A DNA stretch of 55,784 bases from Heterostelium multicystogenum (GCA_003667245.1 RCNN01000017.1:1-55784); one strand, 5' to 3'; positions 39,242 through 53,697 are shown, counted from the first letter of the stretch. Numbers and translations: made by a program. Notes: a model not told the origin generated them from the sequence alone.

Positions 39242-40712
39242 TGACTTTTATAAAGTCGTTCATTCTTACTCAATATTATTTTAAATTATTTTTTGTTTAG
39301 TGTATTTTTTAATATAATTAAACAGATTTATCTCATACAATACATAAAATAATTAATAATATCTTATAAAAAATACACTTCCCTATAGTGACAGGCGGTG
39401 TGTACTAGATTTGACACCTATTCACCGAGGCGTACTAATCCACGATTACTAATTATTCCACTTTCATGATTTCGAGTTTCAGAAACCAATCCAAACTGAG
39501 ATTAGTTTTTAGGATTTGCTCCAACTTACATTTTCGCTTCCTTTTGTACTAACCATTGTAGCACATATGTAGCCCAATTTATAAAGGCCATACAGACTTG
39601 ACATCATCCCCAACTTCCACTTAAAACGTGTTATTTTCAGCTATTTAGATTTTAATTAACTAAATATAAGGATTACGTTCGATTAAGGAATTAACCTAAC
39701 ACCTAACAGCACGAACTGACGACAGCCATGCAGCACCTGTTTTATGCTTATCTTTTTGAACCTTTTCTTCTTTCAAATATAATATACATAATGCAAAAAT
39801 TGGTAAGATTTTTCGTGTTATATCGAATTAAACTACATGCTCCACAATTTGCGCAAATCTCCGTCAATTCCTTTGAGTTTTAATCTTGCGACCGTACTAC
39901 TCAGGCGGAGTGTTTAACGCGTTAGCTAAAATATTATATTTTTAATATTGAACACTCATCGTTTACAGCATAGACTACTCGGGTCTCTAATCCGATTTGC
40001 TCCCTATGCTTTCGTACCTCAGCGTCAGTATCGTATTGAACTTTGCTTTCGCCTACTGCAAGTCTATTTAATTTTTACGAATTTTATCTCTTAATTAGAT
40101 ATACTAAGTTCATCTTTTATACTCTAGTTCAATTGTTGCTTATGCATTAGTCCTTTTCAGTTCTTTTTTTACATAAGGCCTTTTTCGAACAGCCTACATA
40201 CCCTTTACGCCCAATCCTTACGAATAATACTTGCCCCCTCCGTTTTACCGCGGCTGCTGGCACGAAATTAGCCGGGGCTTCTTCTTTAATTCTTGTCATT
40301 ATCTTCCTTAATAAAAGAGGTTTACATTCTATTTCATCTCTCACGTGATATTGCTGGATCAAGCTTGCGCTCATTGTCCAATATTCCCCACTGCTGCCTC
40401 TAACGAGGTTGGACTTTATCTCAATTCCAATGTGGCTGATCATCCTCCCAGACCAACTACGAATCCTTGGCTTGGTAAGCCTTTACCTTACCAACTACCT
40501 AATTCGATATAAGCTTTTATATTAACGAGCTTTTCATTTCTGACTTCTCTTTCTTTTATATTTTGGATTTCCCTTTTTATTGCCAAAATTAATATTAAAA
40601 TTCTTATATATTACTCACCTTTATGCTACTCTATCCAAGATAGCGTTCAACTTGCATGTGTAAAGCATACCACCAGCATTCACTCGGAGCCAGGATCAAA
40701 CTCATTACTTTT
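39196..40712 (-). rRNA. rns: rns, mitochondrial small-subunit rRNA
   Basis: About 1.5 kb. The 5' end carries GAGTTTGATCCTGGCTC near 40700; the 530 loop lies near 40250 (plus strand CCGCGGCTGCTGGCAC), the ACGAGCTGACGACAGCC-type region near 39720, and the 3' end GTAACAAGGTAGCCGTAGGGGAACCTGCGGCTGG near 39210-39240. The end reads ACTCCTTAT, close to the bacterial anti-Shine-Dalgarno tail but with one C lost. Ends are estimates. Confidence 0.96.
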
Positions 40713-40771
40713 AATATATATATATATTTTATTCTCTACATCCTTTATTATTCTATTTTATTTTTTTTTAG

Positions 40772-40844
40772 CGATCTAGATTGGATTTGAACCAACAACC
40801 TTTTCGTTAACAGCGAATTGCTCTACCTATTGAGCTACTAAATC
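40772..40844 (-). tRNA. trnN: trnN(GUU), tRNA-Asn
   Basis: Anticodon GUU in loop CTGTTAA, stem TTCG/CGAA. The acceptor pairs fully with a single G-U at 4:69; G73. No editing predicted. Confidence 0.92.
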
Positions 40845-40852
40845 TAAAACTA

Positions 40853-40925
40853 AGCCGGAAAACAGATTTGAACTGTTATTAAGGATTTTGCAGACCCCTG
40901 TAATTACCAATTATACTATTCCTTT
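40853..40925 (-). tRNA. trnC: trnC(GCA), tRNA-Cys
   Basis: Anticodon GCA in loop CTGCAAA, stem GGGGT/ATCCT. Acceptor positions 4-7 pair; positions 1-3 are all A opposite C72, G71 and G70. All three need editing. U73 as in tRNA-Cys generally. Confidence 0.93.
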
Positions 40926-40935
40926 TTTCTAATAT

Positions 40936-40987
40936 ACTTTAATATAAAAAGTATTTTTATTTTTATTTTTTTTGTTATAATTTTCTA
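40936..40987 (-). promoter_or_regulatory. 52 bp block shared upstream of both rRNA units, candidate promoter
   Basis: Partner of the block at 35428-35479, same length, identical over the last 22 bases and similar over the rest (an ACTTT...AAAGT-like start, T-rich middle). In transcript direction it follows the 62 bp palindrome and precedes trnC-trnN-rns. Confidence 0.55.
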
Positions 40988-41044
40988 CAATAATAATAAT
41001 AGGGGGTTTGAAATTTCAAACCCCCTATTATTATTATTGTAGAA
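40983..41044. terminator. 62 bp perfect palindrome after orf250, candidate terminator or processing hairpin
   Basis: Perfect inverted repeat without a spacer, centred between 41013 and 41014, with a GGGGG/CCCCC block flanked by ATT repeats. Unlike the 58 bp palindrome in sequence but identical in layout: end of a protein unit, then palindrome, then the shared block, then tRNAs and an rRNA. Confidence 0.7.
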
Positions 41045-41045
41045 C

Positions 41046-41085
41046 ATATTTACAATTATTAAATTATATTAATGATTGTAAATAT
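41046..41085. other. Second hairpin next to the 62 bp palindrome
   Basis: ATATTTACAAT (41046-41056) pairs perfectly with ATTGTAAATAT (41075-41085); a G-U and five more pairs continue the stem inside to a 6-base loop. With the palindrome one base away it makes a double hairpin between the orf250 stop and trnC. Confidence 0.6.
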
Positions 41086-41103
41086 TCTGTAAAATTTTTC
41101 CAA

Positions 41104-41856
41104 TTAGTTGTTACCATATTTTTTTGAAAAAAACCATATATGTTCAAGCATTGAAGGATGAGTTAATCGTATATTAGGTTCTGTGATAGGAGGTAATCCT
41201 TGTGCTCTTCTTGCCATTTCTGTTATATAAAACATAAGTTCTTCAAATATAATTTCATCTGTAGTTTTTGGTTTCCCAAAAATAAATTCTGAAATTTGTT
41301 CACAACCATATTGTAAATAATCACGAGCAATATCTTCCATTTCATAAATTTCTGGTCTTGCTAAAAAATATAATGAACAAGCAAACCACATTTCAAACCA
41401 TAGCATATAAAAATCCCATAATAAAGATTCAAAAGTATAAGGTAATTCTTCAATTACTTCATCTTCTGGAGGATTATATAATGCTTCATAACCTTCAGGT
41501 CCTAATTCTAAATACTTTAATTCTTCATTATAATACCATTCTTCTATAATTCTTTCTAAATAATCGGCATCATAATAATGTGGTGTTAAATTACGCATAA
41601 ATTCTTGAAAATTTTCTAAACATTCTTCACTATAATAATAATCAATAGCAGTTTGAGTTTGATTATATATTTTGTGAAAACTAGTATTCATATAATCAGC
41701 TAATCTTGTAATTAATACAATATCATCCATTATATCACGAGGTGTATGAAGATTTATATCTTGACCATGAATAGTACCAACATCAGCTAAATACTTCATT
41801 GGATTTTTTTCTTTAATATCTGAATTTAAATGATAGTATAATTCATTTTTTTTCAT
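41104..41856 (-). CDS. orf250, unidentified acidic protein
   Basis: 250 residues, rich in Glu, Asp, Tyr and Trp, in contrast to the basic ORFs elsewhere. Features are an N-terminal YLADVGTIHGQDINLHTPRD segment, a YYNEELKYLELGPEGYEALYNPPEDEVIEELPY acidic stretch split by Pro, and an aromatic stretch (FYMLWFEMWFACSLYFL) at about residues 150-166 that could be one membrane or buried helix. ATG start 11 bases after the atp1 stop and TAA stop at 41104; last gene before the rRNA unit. Codon use looks like the conserved genes. I do not recognise a family; co-transcription with atp1 might suggest a respiratory-complex link. Confidence 0.75.
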   Translation of the reverse strand: MKKNELYYHLNSDIKEKNPMKYLADVGTIHGQDINLHTPRDIMDDIVLITRLADYMNTSFHKIYNQTQTAIDYYYSEECLENFQEFMRNLTPHYYDADYLERIIEEWYYNEELKYLELGPEGYEALYNPPEDEVIEELPYTFESLLWDFYMLWFEMWFACSLYFLARPEIYEMEDIARDYLQYGCEQISEFIFGKPKTTDEIIFEELMFYITEMARRAQGLPPITEPNIRLTHPSMLEHIWFFSKKYGNN

Positions 41857-41867
41857 GAGTTTTTTTA

Positions 41868-43469
41868 TTACTTATTATTAGCTGCGACTCTACTATTTTC
41901 AAACATACCTATAATATGTTCAAAAATAGTATCCCCTTTGTCGAATTTTTTCACGGAGTCTACTGTTAAAGAATATAATTTAAAAATATTCCAAGTTTTT
42001 ACAAAATTAATAATTTCTTCTTCAACTTGACGTACAAAATTTAAAGGTAATTGTGTAAATAATTTAGTATTAATTGCATAAATCATTAATGCTTCTAATC
42101 CTACTGCTAAAGGATTATTATTTACTTGTTTTAACATTTCAATTACAATTTTTCCTTTTTTTAAAGCTGCTGTAGTTACAGCATCATTATTACTAGAGAA
42201 TTGTTCAAAACGAGCTAACTCTCTATATTGAGCTAATTCTAATTTTAAAGCTCCTGCTAATCTTTTCATTACTGCAGATTGTGCAGCAGATCCTACACGA
42301 CTTACAGATAATCCTACATTTACTGCTGGTCTAATTCCTTTATTAAATAAATCTTTTTCTAAGAAAATTTGACCATCTGTAATAGAAATTACATTTGTTG
42401 GAATATATGCAGATACATCTCCTGCTTGTGTTTCAATAATTGGGAATGCTGTTAAAGATCCACTTCCATATTTTTCATTTAATTTTGCAGCTCTTTCTAA
42501 TAATCTTGAATGAATATAGAATACATCTCCTGGATATGCTTCTCGTCCTGGTGGTCTTCTTAATAATAATGACATTTGACGATATGCTACAGCATGTTTA
42601 CTTAAATCATCATAAATAATTAAAGCATGTTCTCCTTTATCTCTAAAAAATTCTCCAATTGCACATCCAGAATATGGTGCTAAGAATTGTAATGGAGATG
42701 CATCAGATGCAGTAGAGACTACTACAATACTATAATCTAATGCTCCTTTCATATTTAACATTTCTACTAATCTTCTAATTGTAGATTTTTTTTGTCCTAC
42801 AGAAACATAAACACAAATAATATCTTTATTTGTTTTTTGATTTAAAATAGCATCAATTGCGATTGCAGATTTTCCTGTTTGACGATCTCCAATAATTAAT
42901 TCACGTTGTCCTCTTCCAATAGGTAATAATGCATCTACAATTTTTACTCCAGTTAACATAGATTCATGTACAGATTTTCTAGTAACAATACCTGGAGCTT
43001 TTCTTTCTAAACTAATTAATCTTGCTGTTTTTGTTTCTTTAATTTCATTTTTTCCATCAATAGGTTGTCCTAATACATCTACAACTCTTCCTAACATTGT
43101 TCTATCAATTTTAATTGCAAAATTTTGATCACAACGTTTTACAATAACTCCTTCATGAATTAATTTATCTTCTCCGAAAATTACAATTCCTACACTATTA
43201 GCTTCTAAATTTAAAGCCATTCCAAATAAATTTTTTCCTAAGAATTCTACTTTTTCTCCAATTTTAATTTTATTTAATCCACTTACTTTTACTACTCCGT
43301 CTTTGATAAATAATACTTTTCCAAATTTACCTGCATTTTTTACAAAATTATATTTTTGATTTAAACTTTTTAAATAGTTTACAAAAATTTTTAAATTTAA
43401 AAATTTTTTTCTTTCATTTGTAAAATTTTGTACTAAATTTTGAATATATAATTCTTGATTTTTATTCAT
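41868..43469 (-). CDS. atp1: atp1, ATP synthase subunit alpha
   Basis: 533 residues, the non-catalytic nucleotide-binding subunit of F1. P-loop GDRQTGKS at 194-201; [19 protein letters not shown], the [32 protein letters not shown] segment and the arginine-containing [17 protein letters not shown] are canonical. Full length. Nuclear in animals and fungi but mitochondrial in plants and many protists. Lies after cox1/2 with a 109-base spacer. Confidence 0.98.
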   Translation of the reverse strand: MNKNQELYIQNLVQNFTNERKKFLNLKIFVNYLKSLNQKYNFVKNAGKFGKVLFIKDGVVKVSGLNKIKIGEKVEFLGKNLFGMALNLEANSVGIVIFGEDKLIHEGVIVKRCDQNFAIKIDRTMLGRVVDVLGQPIDGKNEIKETKTARLISLERKAPGIVTRKSVHESMLTGVKIVDALLPIGRGQRELIIGDRQTGKSAIAIDAILNQKTNKDIICVYVSVGQKKSTIRRLVEMLNMKGALDYSIVVVSTASDASPLQFLAPYSGCAIGEFFRDKGEHALIIYDDLSKHAVAYRQMSLLLRRPPGREAYPGDVFYIHSRLLERAAKLNEKYGSGSLTAFPIIETQAGDVSAYIPTNVISITDGQIFLEKDLFNKGIRPAVNVGLSVSRVGSAAQSAVMKRLAGALKLELAQYRELARFEQFSSNNDAVTTAALKKGKIVIEMLKQVNNNPLAVGLEALMIYAINTKLFTQLPLNFVRQVEEEIINFVKTWNIFKLYSLTVDSVKKFDKGDTIFEHIIGMFENSRVAANNK

Positions 43470-43578
43470 GTATAATCTTTAATTTTTTTTATTTTTTTAT
43501 AATTAAACCTAAAAAAATTTAATGTTTAATATTATTTTTTTTAATCTTAATTTCTTAAGATCATATTTACTATTTTTT

Positions 43579-46933
<3,355 letters not shown>

Positions 46934-46946
46934 ACTATTTTATTTT

Positions 46947-48298
46947 TTAAATACTACTACTCCACCAATAAATAACAACATATAAAAATAACCATACAAC
47001 ATCAACGAAGTGCCAATAAAATAAAGTACACGCAAATCCTGTTGATCTATTTTTAAAAATTTCAAATTTAGTTCCTACATGTAATAAATCAAAATTACCA
47101 ACTAAAAAACGAACAGTAGTAATACTAATTAAAATACTTCCAATTAATACATGGAATCCATGAAATCCAGTTAATAAGAAAAATAAAGAACCATAAATAC
47201 CATCATTTAAAGAAAATGGAGCATTTACATACTCAACTCCTTGACAATATAAAAATACAAATGCACATAATAATGTTAAAAATAATCTTTGAATTATTAA
47301 ATTATTACGTATAGCTAAAAATAATTTTACTAATTGATTATAAGCGATCCATGGAGTTTTACTTAAAAATGATTCACGTTGTCCTTTTTTTGCATCAGGC
47401 ATATTATAAAAATAACGATCTTCTTGAAATTGAACATAATTAAAAATACGATCTAAATGAATGATTTCAGTACGTCCTTTTAATATTTCTAATTTTTTTA
47501 CAAAAATAGATTTATTTTCCATAAAATTAACTCTTAAATTTTCAATAAAAGCGCTATTTTTTTCAATTTCATTTCTATATTTTTTAAATAATACTTCTAA
47601 TAATGCAAAATATTTTTGCATTTTTTTATATTTAAAATTATCATCATGAACAATTTTTTGCTCTGTTAATAATGTATATGCATCTGTTAATATTGCCCCA
47701 GATAATAATAATAATACTGTATTTAATAAAGGTAATCCTAAATAATTATATACATGTAATCCATATGGTGGCCATACACATCCAATTGCAATTGTTGGTG
47801 ATAAACTAATATAAAAAAAAGACCAAAAAAAAGAAAAAAGAACATAACTTCAGATGCAATAAATAATAACATTCCAATAATTATTCCTTTTTTTACTTCA
47901 AATGTATGTTGTTGATCTAATAAACTATCATAATTAATACTAATACCCCAAATTAATAATCCTAAAATAAAAGCAATTATTGCACTATTTAATCCTAATG
48001 TACTATGAATTACTTGAAAATAACTTAATACAAATATACCTAAAGGTAATGATGTTAATAAAGGTGCCATTGATGCTTTTACAATATGATAAGGATGTCT
48101 TTTGATATGACTTGTTTTATATATATTTTCTAAATATACTATTTCATAATCTTTTCCCCAAGCATATCCCCAATCGTTTATTCTATTTTTTGATTCTAAA
48201 TCCATATCATTAATGTTTAAAAAATCAAAAGTTTTATCTAAATATGTGATAAAATCTTTTTTTCCTTGTTTAATTTTTTTTTTTATCTCAAAATACAT
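46947..48298 (-). CDS. cox3: cox3, cytochrome c oxidase subunit 3 with internal insertion (right copy, one frameshift)
   Basis: Membrane subunit of complex IV. N-terminal part: RHPYHIVKASMAPLLTSLPLGIF and GLLIWGISI; C-terminal part: GVEYVNAPFSLNDGIYGSLFFLLTGFHGFHVLIGS and FYWHFVDVVWLFLYVVIYWW. Between the LLSGAILTDAYTLL helix and the LFLTLLCAFVFLYCQGVEY helix there are about 110 extra hydrophilic residues, giving 450 residues against about 265 normally. This copy lacks one A in the run near 47831-47836, which the left copy has. The ATG overlaps orf77 by 11 bases. Confidence 0.92.
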
Positions 48299-48521
48299 TT
48301 ATTTCTTTAATCATATGTCCACGTCTAGGAATATAAAAAACTATTTTCGCCTTTCTTTTCGAAATTGTTAATCCTATTTTTTTTTTTTTTGCTTTTAAAC
48401 TAATACCTATTACAGATTCTTTACGATCATATAATCCTATTTTTACAATTTTACCTTTTTGAATTTTTACTTTTTTTTCTAAATACTTTTCTTTTACTTC
48501 TATTTTTTTTAATATATTCAT
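48288..48521 (-). CDS. orf77, candidate ribosomal protein L19 (right copy)
   Basis: Identical to the copy at 4696-4929: a 77-residue basic protein with an L19-like core, ending on TGA and overlapping cox3. The agreement of the two copies makes the short frame and the TGA reliable. Confidence 0.55.
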   Translation of the reverse strand: MNILKKIEVKEKYLEKKVKIQKGKIVKIGLYDRKESVIGISLKAKKKKIGLTISKRKAKIVFYIPRRGHMIKEINVF

Positions 48522-48527
48522 CTTTTT

Positions 48528-50000
48528 TTAATAATAAATATTTCCTATAATATAACTTATATAATTTATAATTTCATCTATATATATTTGAGAATAAATT
48601 TGCCAACAAAATCCAAAAATTATTAAACATTGTAAACAAAAACTATCTAATAACATATTTTCATTTTTTTGACTTTCAGCATCAACTCTTATAATTTTAA
48701 TAATATTCATATAATAAACCATAATACCAACAGTATAAATTAATATTAATACTACTAAAAAAGTTTGATTAAAAGTAAAATTTGATAATATTAATATTAA
48801 TTTACTAACAAATCCTATAAATGGAGGTAATCCTGCTAAGAATAATAAAGTTATTATAAAAATTACTGCATATAATTTATTGTTTTGCCATATTCTTTTT
48901 ATTTCTGGAAAAATTTCTAAATTTGTTTCCTTAACAAATGAAGGATTACTAATTACTAATCCTATTAAAGTAGTTAATCCTATAATATAATTAATTAAAT
49001 AATATATACTATAAGTAATTAATTCCTCTTTTGTATTTCCTAAAAAAAAAATAATTAAAAAACCACTATTTATTATTCCACTATAAGCAATAAAACGTAT
49101 CATTCTTTGTTGTCCTAAACATCCTAAAATTCCTACAATCATTGTTAAAATAATAAATAAATATATAAATTTTAATAAAAATGCAATATTTATAGTTGTA
49201 CAAATATACATATAAAAATTTATTAAAACTGCAATTATTACTATTTTTTGAGTTAAAGTAAAAAATAAAGTCATTAATAAACCTGTCCCTTCATATGTAT
49301 CAATAACCCATCCATGAAATGGTGCTAATCCTATTTTTATACATAAAGAAAAAACAATTAAACAAATTCCTATTAATCCTATATTCTGTAAATAAGATAA
49401 AGAAGTCATATCTAAATTTTGAAAAATTAAATTTATATCTACATAAGAAATACTTCCACTTACATAATATAAACAAGCAACTCCTAATAAAAAAATAGTA
49501 CTAGTTAACCCCCCTACTATATAATATTTTAAACTACCTTCAATTGATTTTTTACTTCTATTTTTATTTAATGCTAATATATAAAAACTTAAACTAGTAA
49601 TTTCAAAACTTAAAAATAATGTTATTAAATTTATAGACTCAATACTAACTAACATTCCTAAAATAGAACACATCATTAAAATTAACATTTCTTCACTTAC
49701 TTTATATCTTAATCCATATTCAATACTTACATGTACTATTATAATAACTATAAATACAAAAATAATTAAAATTAATTCAAAAAATTTAATTAAATCAGTT
49801 ATTTGTATATTATTATTTAAAAAAATTGCACTTTCATTACTATCCATTAAATTAATTAAAATTAAACTTAAATAGTAATATATACTCATAAGTATTACAT
49901 TCATCCTTTGATTTTTATTTTCAATGCTTACAGCACTTATTAATAATAACATTAATGGTGCTAAATAAATACTATATTTTATAATTAAATTTGTGGTCAT
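48528..50000 (-). CDS. nad2: nad2, NADH dehydrogenase subunit 2 (right copy)
   Basis: Same 490-residue protein as at 4936-6408, with ATG at 49998-50000 and TAA at 48528. The exact agreement sets the circle length at 43592 bases over this stretch. Confidence 0.97.
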   Translation of the reverse strand: MTTNLIIKYSIYLAPLMLLLISAVSIENKNQRMNVILMSIYYYLSLILINLMDSNESAIFLNNNIQITDLIKFFELILIIFVFIVIIIVHVSIEYGLRYKVSEEMLILMMCSILGMLVSIESINLITLFLSFEITSLSFYILALNKNRSKKSIEGSLKYYIVGGLTSTIFLLGVACLYYVSGSISYVDINLIFQNLDMTSLSYLQNIGLIGICLIVFSLCIKIGLAPFHGWVIDTYEGTGLLMTLFFTLTQKIVIIAVLINFYMYICTTINIAFLLKFIYLFIILTMIVGILGCLGQQRMIRFIAYSGIINSGFLIIFFLGNTKEELITYSIYYLINYIIGLTTLIGLVISNPSFVKETNLEIFPEIKRIWQNNKLYAVIFIITLLFLAGLPPFIGFVSKLILILSNFTFNQTFLVVLILIYTVGIMVYYMNIIKIIRVDAESQKNENMLLDSFCLQCLIIFGFCWQIYSQIYIDEIINYISYIIGNIYY

Positions 50001-50026
50001 TTATTTTTTTTATTTTTTTTATATTT

Positions 50027-50109
50027 TGGGAGAAATAGGATTCGAACCTATGCGTATTTCATACAATCGATTTACAGTCGATCACTTTTAACCACTCAGT
50101 CATTCTCTC
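50027..50109 (-). tRNA. trnY: trnY(GUA), tRNA-Tyr (right copy)
   Basis: Same gene as at 6435-6517, including the A2-C71 mismatch, which is therefore not a read error. Confidence 0.93.
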
Positions 50110-50163
50110 CGATAATTTTTTGTATAAAAATTATTGCGCATTAGTTATAAACTTGAATTTTCT

Positions 50164-52231
50164 TTAATTCTTAATTTTTACGTAATCCCCTGAATTGCGA
50201 TCTTCAATTAATTGCTTTAATAATGTCAAACTTTTTTTTAATTGCGCTAATTGAGTATCTGTTAAATTTCCAGTATTTATTATATATTTTTCTACAGCAT
50301 CTCTATATGCAGCTAATATATTTATTTGAGTTTGCACCGGAGTATTTTCTACTTCAAACTTATATAGTAAATCTGTAATAGTAATTACCGGTAATCCATT
50401 TCCATTCAAGCATTCAGTTAAAATATTATTTGTATTGTGATTAAATTCCTGAAATCCATCTAAAAAAAAAAAAATACTTATACCCATACCTACAATACCT
50501 AAAATCATTTTAATAACAGCAATATCAAATGGAAAGATAGAAGATAATAAAATTTTAGGAGTATTTTTTTTTTTATCAGCTTTTTTAATAAAAAATAAGG
50601 AACTAAACAAAACAACAGCATTATTTGTATCAATTAAATTTATACTATTATTTTCAATTAAATTTAAAATTAAATTTGGTTTTATACCTAATATCATAAC
50701 AAAAATTAACATAATACCAATACTCAAAAGTTCTCTAGTATTAATATCTCTATATTTTTCTCCAGATTTATTAATAAAAGATAGTTTTGATTGTAACATT
50801 CCATTATCAAAAAAAATACGATTATATAACCAAAAAGAATAAATTACAGTAATAATCATACCTAAAGCACCAAAAAATGCTGCAATTATATTTTTTTTAA
50901 TTATACCACAAAAAATTAATAATTCTCCTATAAAGCTACTTGTAATTGGAAATGCAATATTTGCTAATGTTAATAAAAAAAAATATAATTGCAAATATAG
51001 GCATAACATGAACTAAATTATTATAGCTATATAATAATCGACTTTTATATTGTTCATATAAAACTCCGATACATAAAAATAATCCACCAGAAACTAATCC
51101 ATGACTAACCATTAAATAAATACCCCCCTCAATTCCTTGTAACACTTGACTAAATAATCCTAAAACTACTACATTCATATGTGAAATAGAAGAATATGCA
51201 ATTATTCTTTTAATATCTAATTGCATAACAGTAGCAATTCCTGTATATAATATAGATATTAAACTTAAACCTACAATTATTGGAAAAAAATAAGTACACA
51301 TTTCTGGTAATAATCCTATATTAAATCTTAAAAATCCATAACCCCCTAATTTTAATAAAATTCCTGCTAATAATACAGAACCCGCAGTAGGTGCTTCTAC
51401 ATGTGCACGTAATAACCATAAATGTAATGGAACAATAGGTATTTTAACTGCAAATCCTACAAAAATACCTATAAAAATTAATTTTTGCATATCTTGTGGA
51501 ATTAATACAATCAATTCTTTTATTAAAAAATAATCTGTTGTACCTAAACTATAATATAAATATCCTATAGATGCTAACATAAAAACAGATCCTATTAAAG
51601 TATATACAAAAATTTGATATGCTGCTAATTTTTTTTCTTCACGAGAACCCCACATACTAATCATAATTACAATAGGTATTAAGATACTTTCATAAATGAT
51701 ATAAAAATGTACTAAATCCATTACTGCAAAAAAATTAATTAATAATAATTCAATTATCATTAAATTTATTAAATAAAATTTTATATCTGTTTTTATAACA
51801 TTCCAACTTATTAATATACAACTCATTATTAAAATTGTAGTTAACCATATAAATATTATACTAATCCCATCAACACCGTAACCAATATTTATATTTAAAA
51901 TATTTGTATAAAAATATTCTGAATTTAAATATGTATTTACTTTTTCAATTTGTGAAAATCCATTATATATAAAAGTAAAAACTGTAGTTATAATTACTAA
52001 TCCTACAGAAAACCAATAAGTTATTAACTTTAATTCTTCTACTTTATATTGAGGTATTAAACATAATAAACTTATTACAATAATTATTCCTATATTATAT
52101 AAATTTAATAGATTTATAAATCCTATATTTTCACTAACGTTTAAAAAAAAAAATGTACCTATAAGTAAACTTAATATACTTAAACTTTTATTACTATTTT
52201 CTACTAGTGATTTTAATTTTATTATATTCAT
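50164..52231 (-). CDS. nad4: nad4, NADH dehydrogenase subunit 4 with long C-terminal extension (right copy, one frameshift)
   Basis: Right copy of nad4. One extra A in the run near 50976-50983 splits the frame. The C-terminal part is intact here and shows that the membrane domain continues without a stop into a tail of about 110 residues (GMGISIFFFLDGFQEF, then a Gln- and Leu-rich helical segment). See the left copy for the rest. Confidence 0.93.
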
Positions 52232-52266
52232 TATTATTTAACTATTCTTATTTTTATTTATTATAG

Positions 52267-52340
52267 TGCTCCTTATGGGATTTGAACCCATGTTTTTAAC
52301 ATGAAAAGCTAACGTCCTAACCTAGCTAGACGAAAAGAAT
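52267..52340 (-). tRNA. trnE: trnE(UUC), tRNA-Glu (right copy)
   Basis: Same gene as at 8675-8748, with the same mismatches at positions 1 and 2. Confidence 0.92.
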
Positions 52341-52358
52341 ACTTTAAATTTTTAAATG

Positions 52359-52431
52359 TGGAGATGAAGGGACTTGAACCCTTAACTTAGATATGCAACA
52401 CCTCTATTATACCAATTTCAACTACATCCCA
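52359..52431 (-). tRNA. trnA: trnA(UGC), tRNA-Ala (right copy)
   Basis: Same gene as at 8767-8839, including G3-U70 and the U1-C72 mismatch. Confidence 0.88.
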
Positions 52432-52434
52432 TTA

Positions 52435-52519
52435 TGGCAATAAAGGGACTTGAACCCTTACTCTTTAATTAAGAAATAGTTTCTAAAACTATCACGTCTA
52501 CCTGTTCCGTCATATTCCA
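52435..52519 (-). tRNA. trnL: trnL(UAG), tRNA-Leu (right copy)
   Basis: Same gene as at 8843-8927, with mismatches at positions 1 and 3. Confidence 0.93.
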
Positions 52520-52545
52520 TAATTTTTCTTATTTTTATTGTCCAG

Positions 52546-52843
52546 TTAACCTTTTAATTGTTGTAATAATTTTATATCTAAAAATCCGCAAGTTTTATAT
52601 AAAAATTATTACAATTGCCAATCCTATTGATGACTCTGCTGCTGTAAATGTTAATATATATAATCCTATAATTTGACCCATAACATCATCTAAGTCAATT
52701 GAAATAATTATACATATAAACGCAATTGTTACTAAATTTAATTCTGATATAATTAATAGATTTATTATATTATTTTTATTTAATAATAAACAACATAAAC
52801 CTATACTATATATACAACATAATATTACAATTAAACTATTCAT
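52546..52843 (-). CDS. nad4L: nad4L (right copy, one frameshift)
   Basis: Right copy of nad4L. One extra A near 52601-52605 shifts the frame in the last 20 codons; the TAA at 52546 matches the left copy. The intact version is at 8954-9250. Confidence 0.9.
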
Positions 52844-53572
52844 TTATTTTACTTAATTTATTTTTGATTTTTTTTGTTATAATATAATTATTATTAAAAA
52901 CCCTTGTATCTAAACGTATTCCCTGAAATATTGCATGATATATAAATAATAAAATTAAATTTAAATGTTTATTTGTATTACTATTTCCTACTATTGAATA
53001 TGTATATAATAAACTCATAGTATTAGAATCAATAAAACAAATTGTTGGGATTTTTAAACGATTACATTCTCTAATTAACCAATCACTTTTATTTGTTTGT
53101 GTTATTATTACTGCAGAAGGTTTTTTTTGTAAATTTTTATATCCTAACATTTTCATTAATGTTTTTTCTTTTAAATCAACTTCAATATTTCCAGATAATT
53201 TTTGATATAATAATTTTTTACTTTCTTTAAAATGTATTAAAGATCCATTATAATATTTATAATCAACATAACCTTGTTTACTTTTTTTTAATAAAGTTTT
53301 AACTAAATTACTTAATTTTTTTTTATTATAACCATTAATATTTGTCCCCTATTTCTTATTATAGTTTTTATCATATTTAAACTACGTCTTAATTGAAATA
53401 CAGTATATTCTAAATTTAATATATATATTTTTTTACGTAATTTATATATAAAACCCACTAATAAAGGATTCCAACGTGACTTTTTACATCCTAAATAAAA
53501 TTCTGATTTTAAAAATTCAATATATTGTATTTTTTCAATTTTTATATTAGTATTTTTTTTTATTTTTAACAT
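52836..53572 (-). CDS. rps2: rps2 (right copy, one frameshift)
   Basis: Right copy of rps2. One T is missing from the run near 53319-53326, so the frame breaks near codon 85. The left copy at 9243-9980 is intact. Confidence 0.9.
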
Positions 53573-53593
53573 ATTTTTATTCTTATATTAATA

Positions 53594-53676
53594 TCTCCAC
53601 TATCAGACTTGAACTGATACTTCTATATGAAAATAGATTTTAAGTCTATCGCGTCTACCTATTCCGCCAAGTGTAT
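53594..53676 (-). tRNA. trnL: trnL(UAA), tRNA-Leu (right copy)
   Basis: Same gene as at 10004-10086, with the same mismatches at positions 1 and 3. Confidence 0.93.
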
Positions 53677-53697
53677 TTTTTTATTTATATTTTTATT

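Noticed and set aside
40147..40443. 98-codon ORF inside the small rRNA
   Set aside because: It spans conserved 16S-like sequence including the 530 region, so it is an rRNA gene read as protein.
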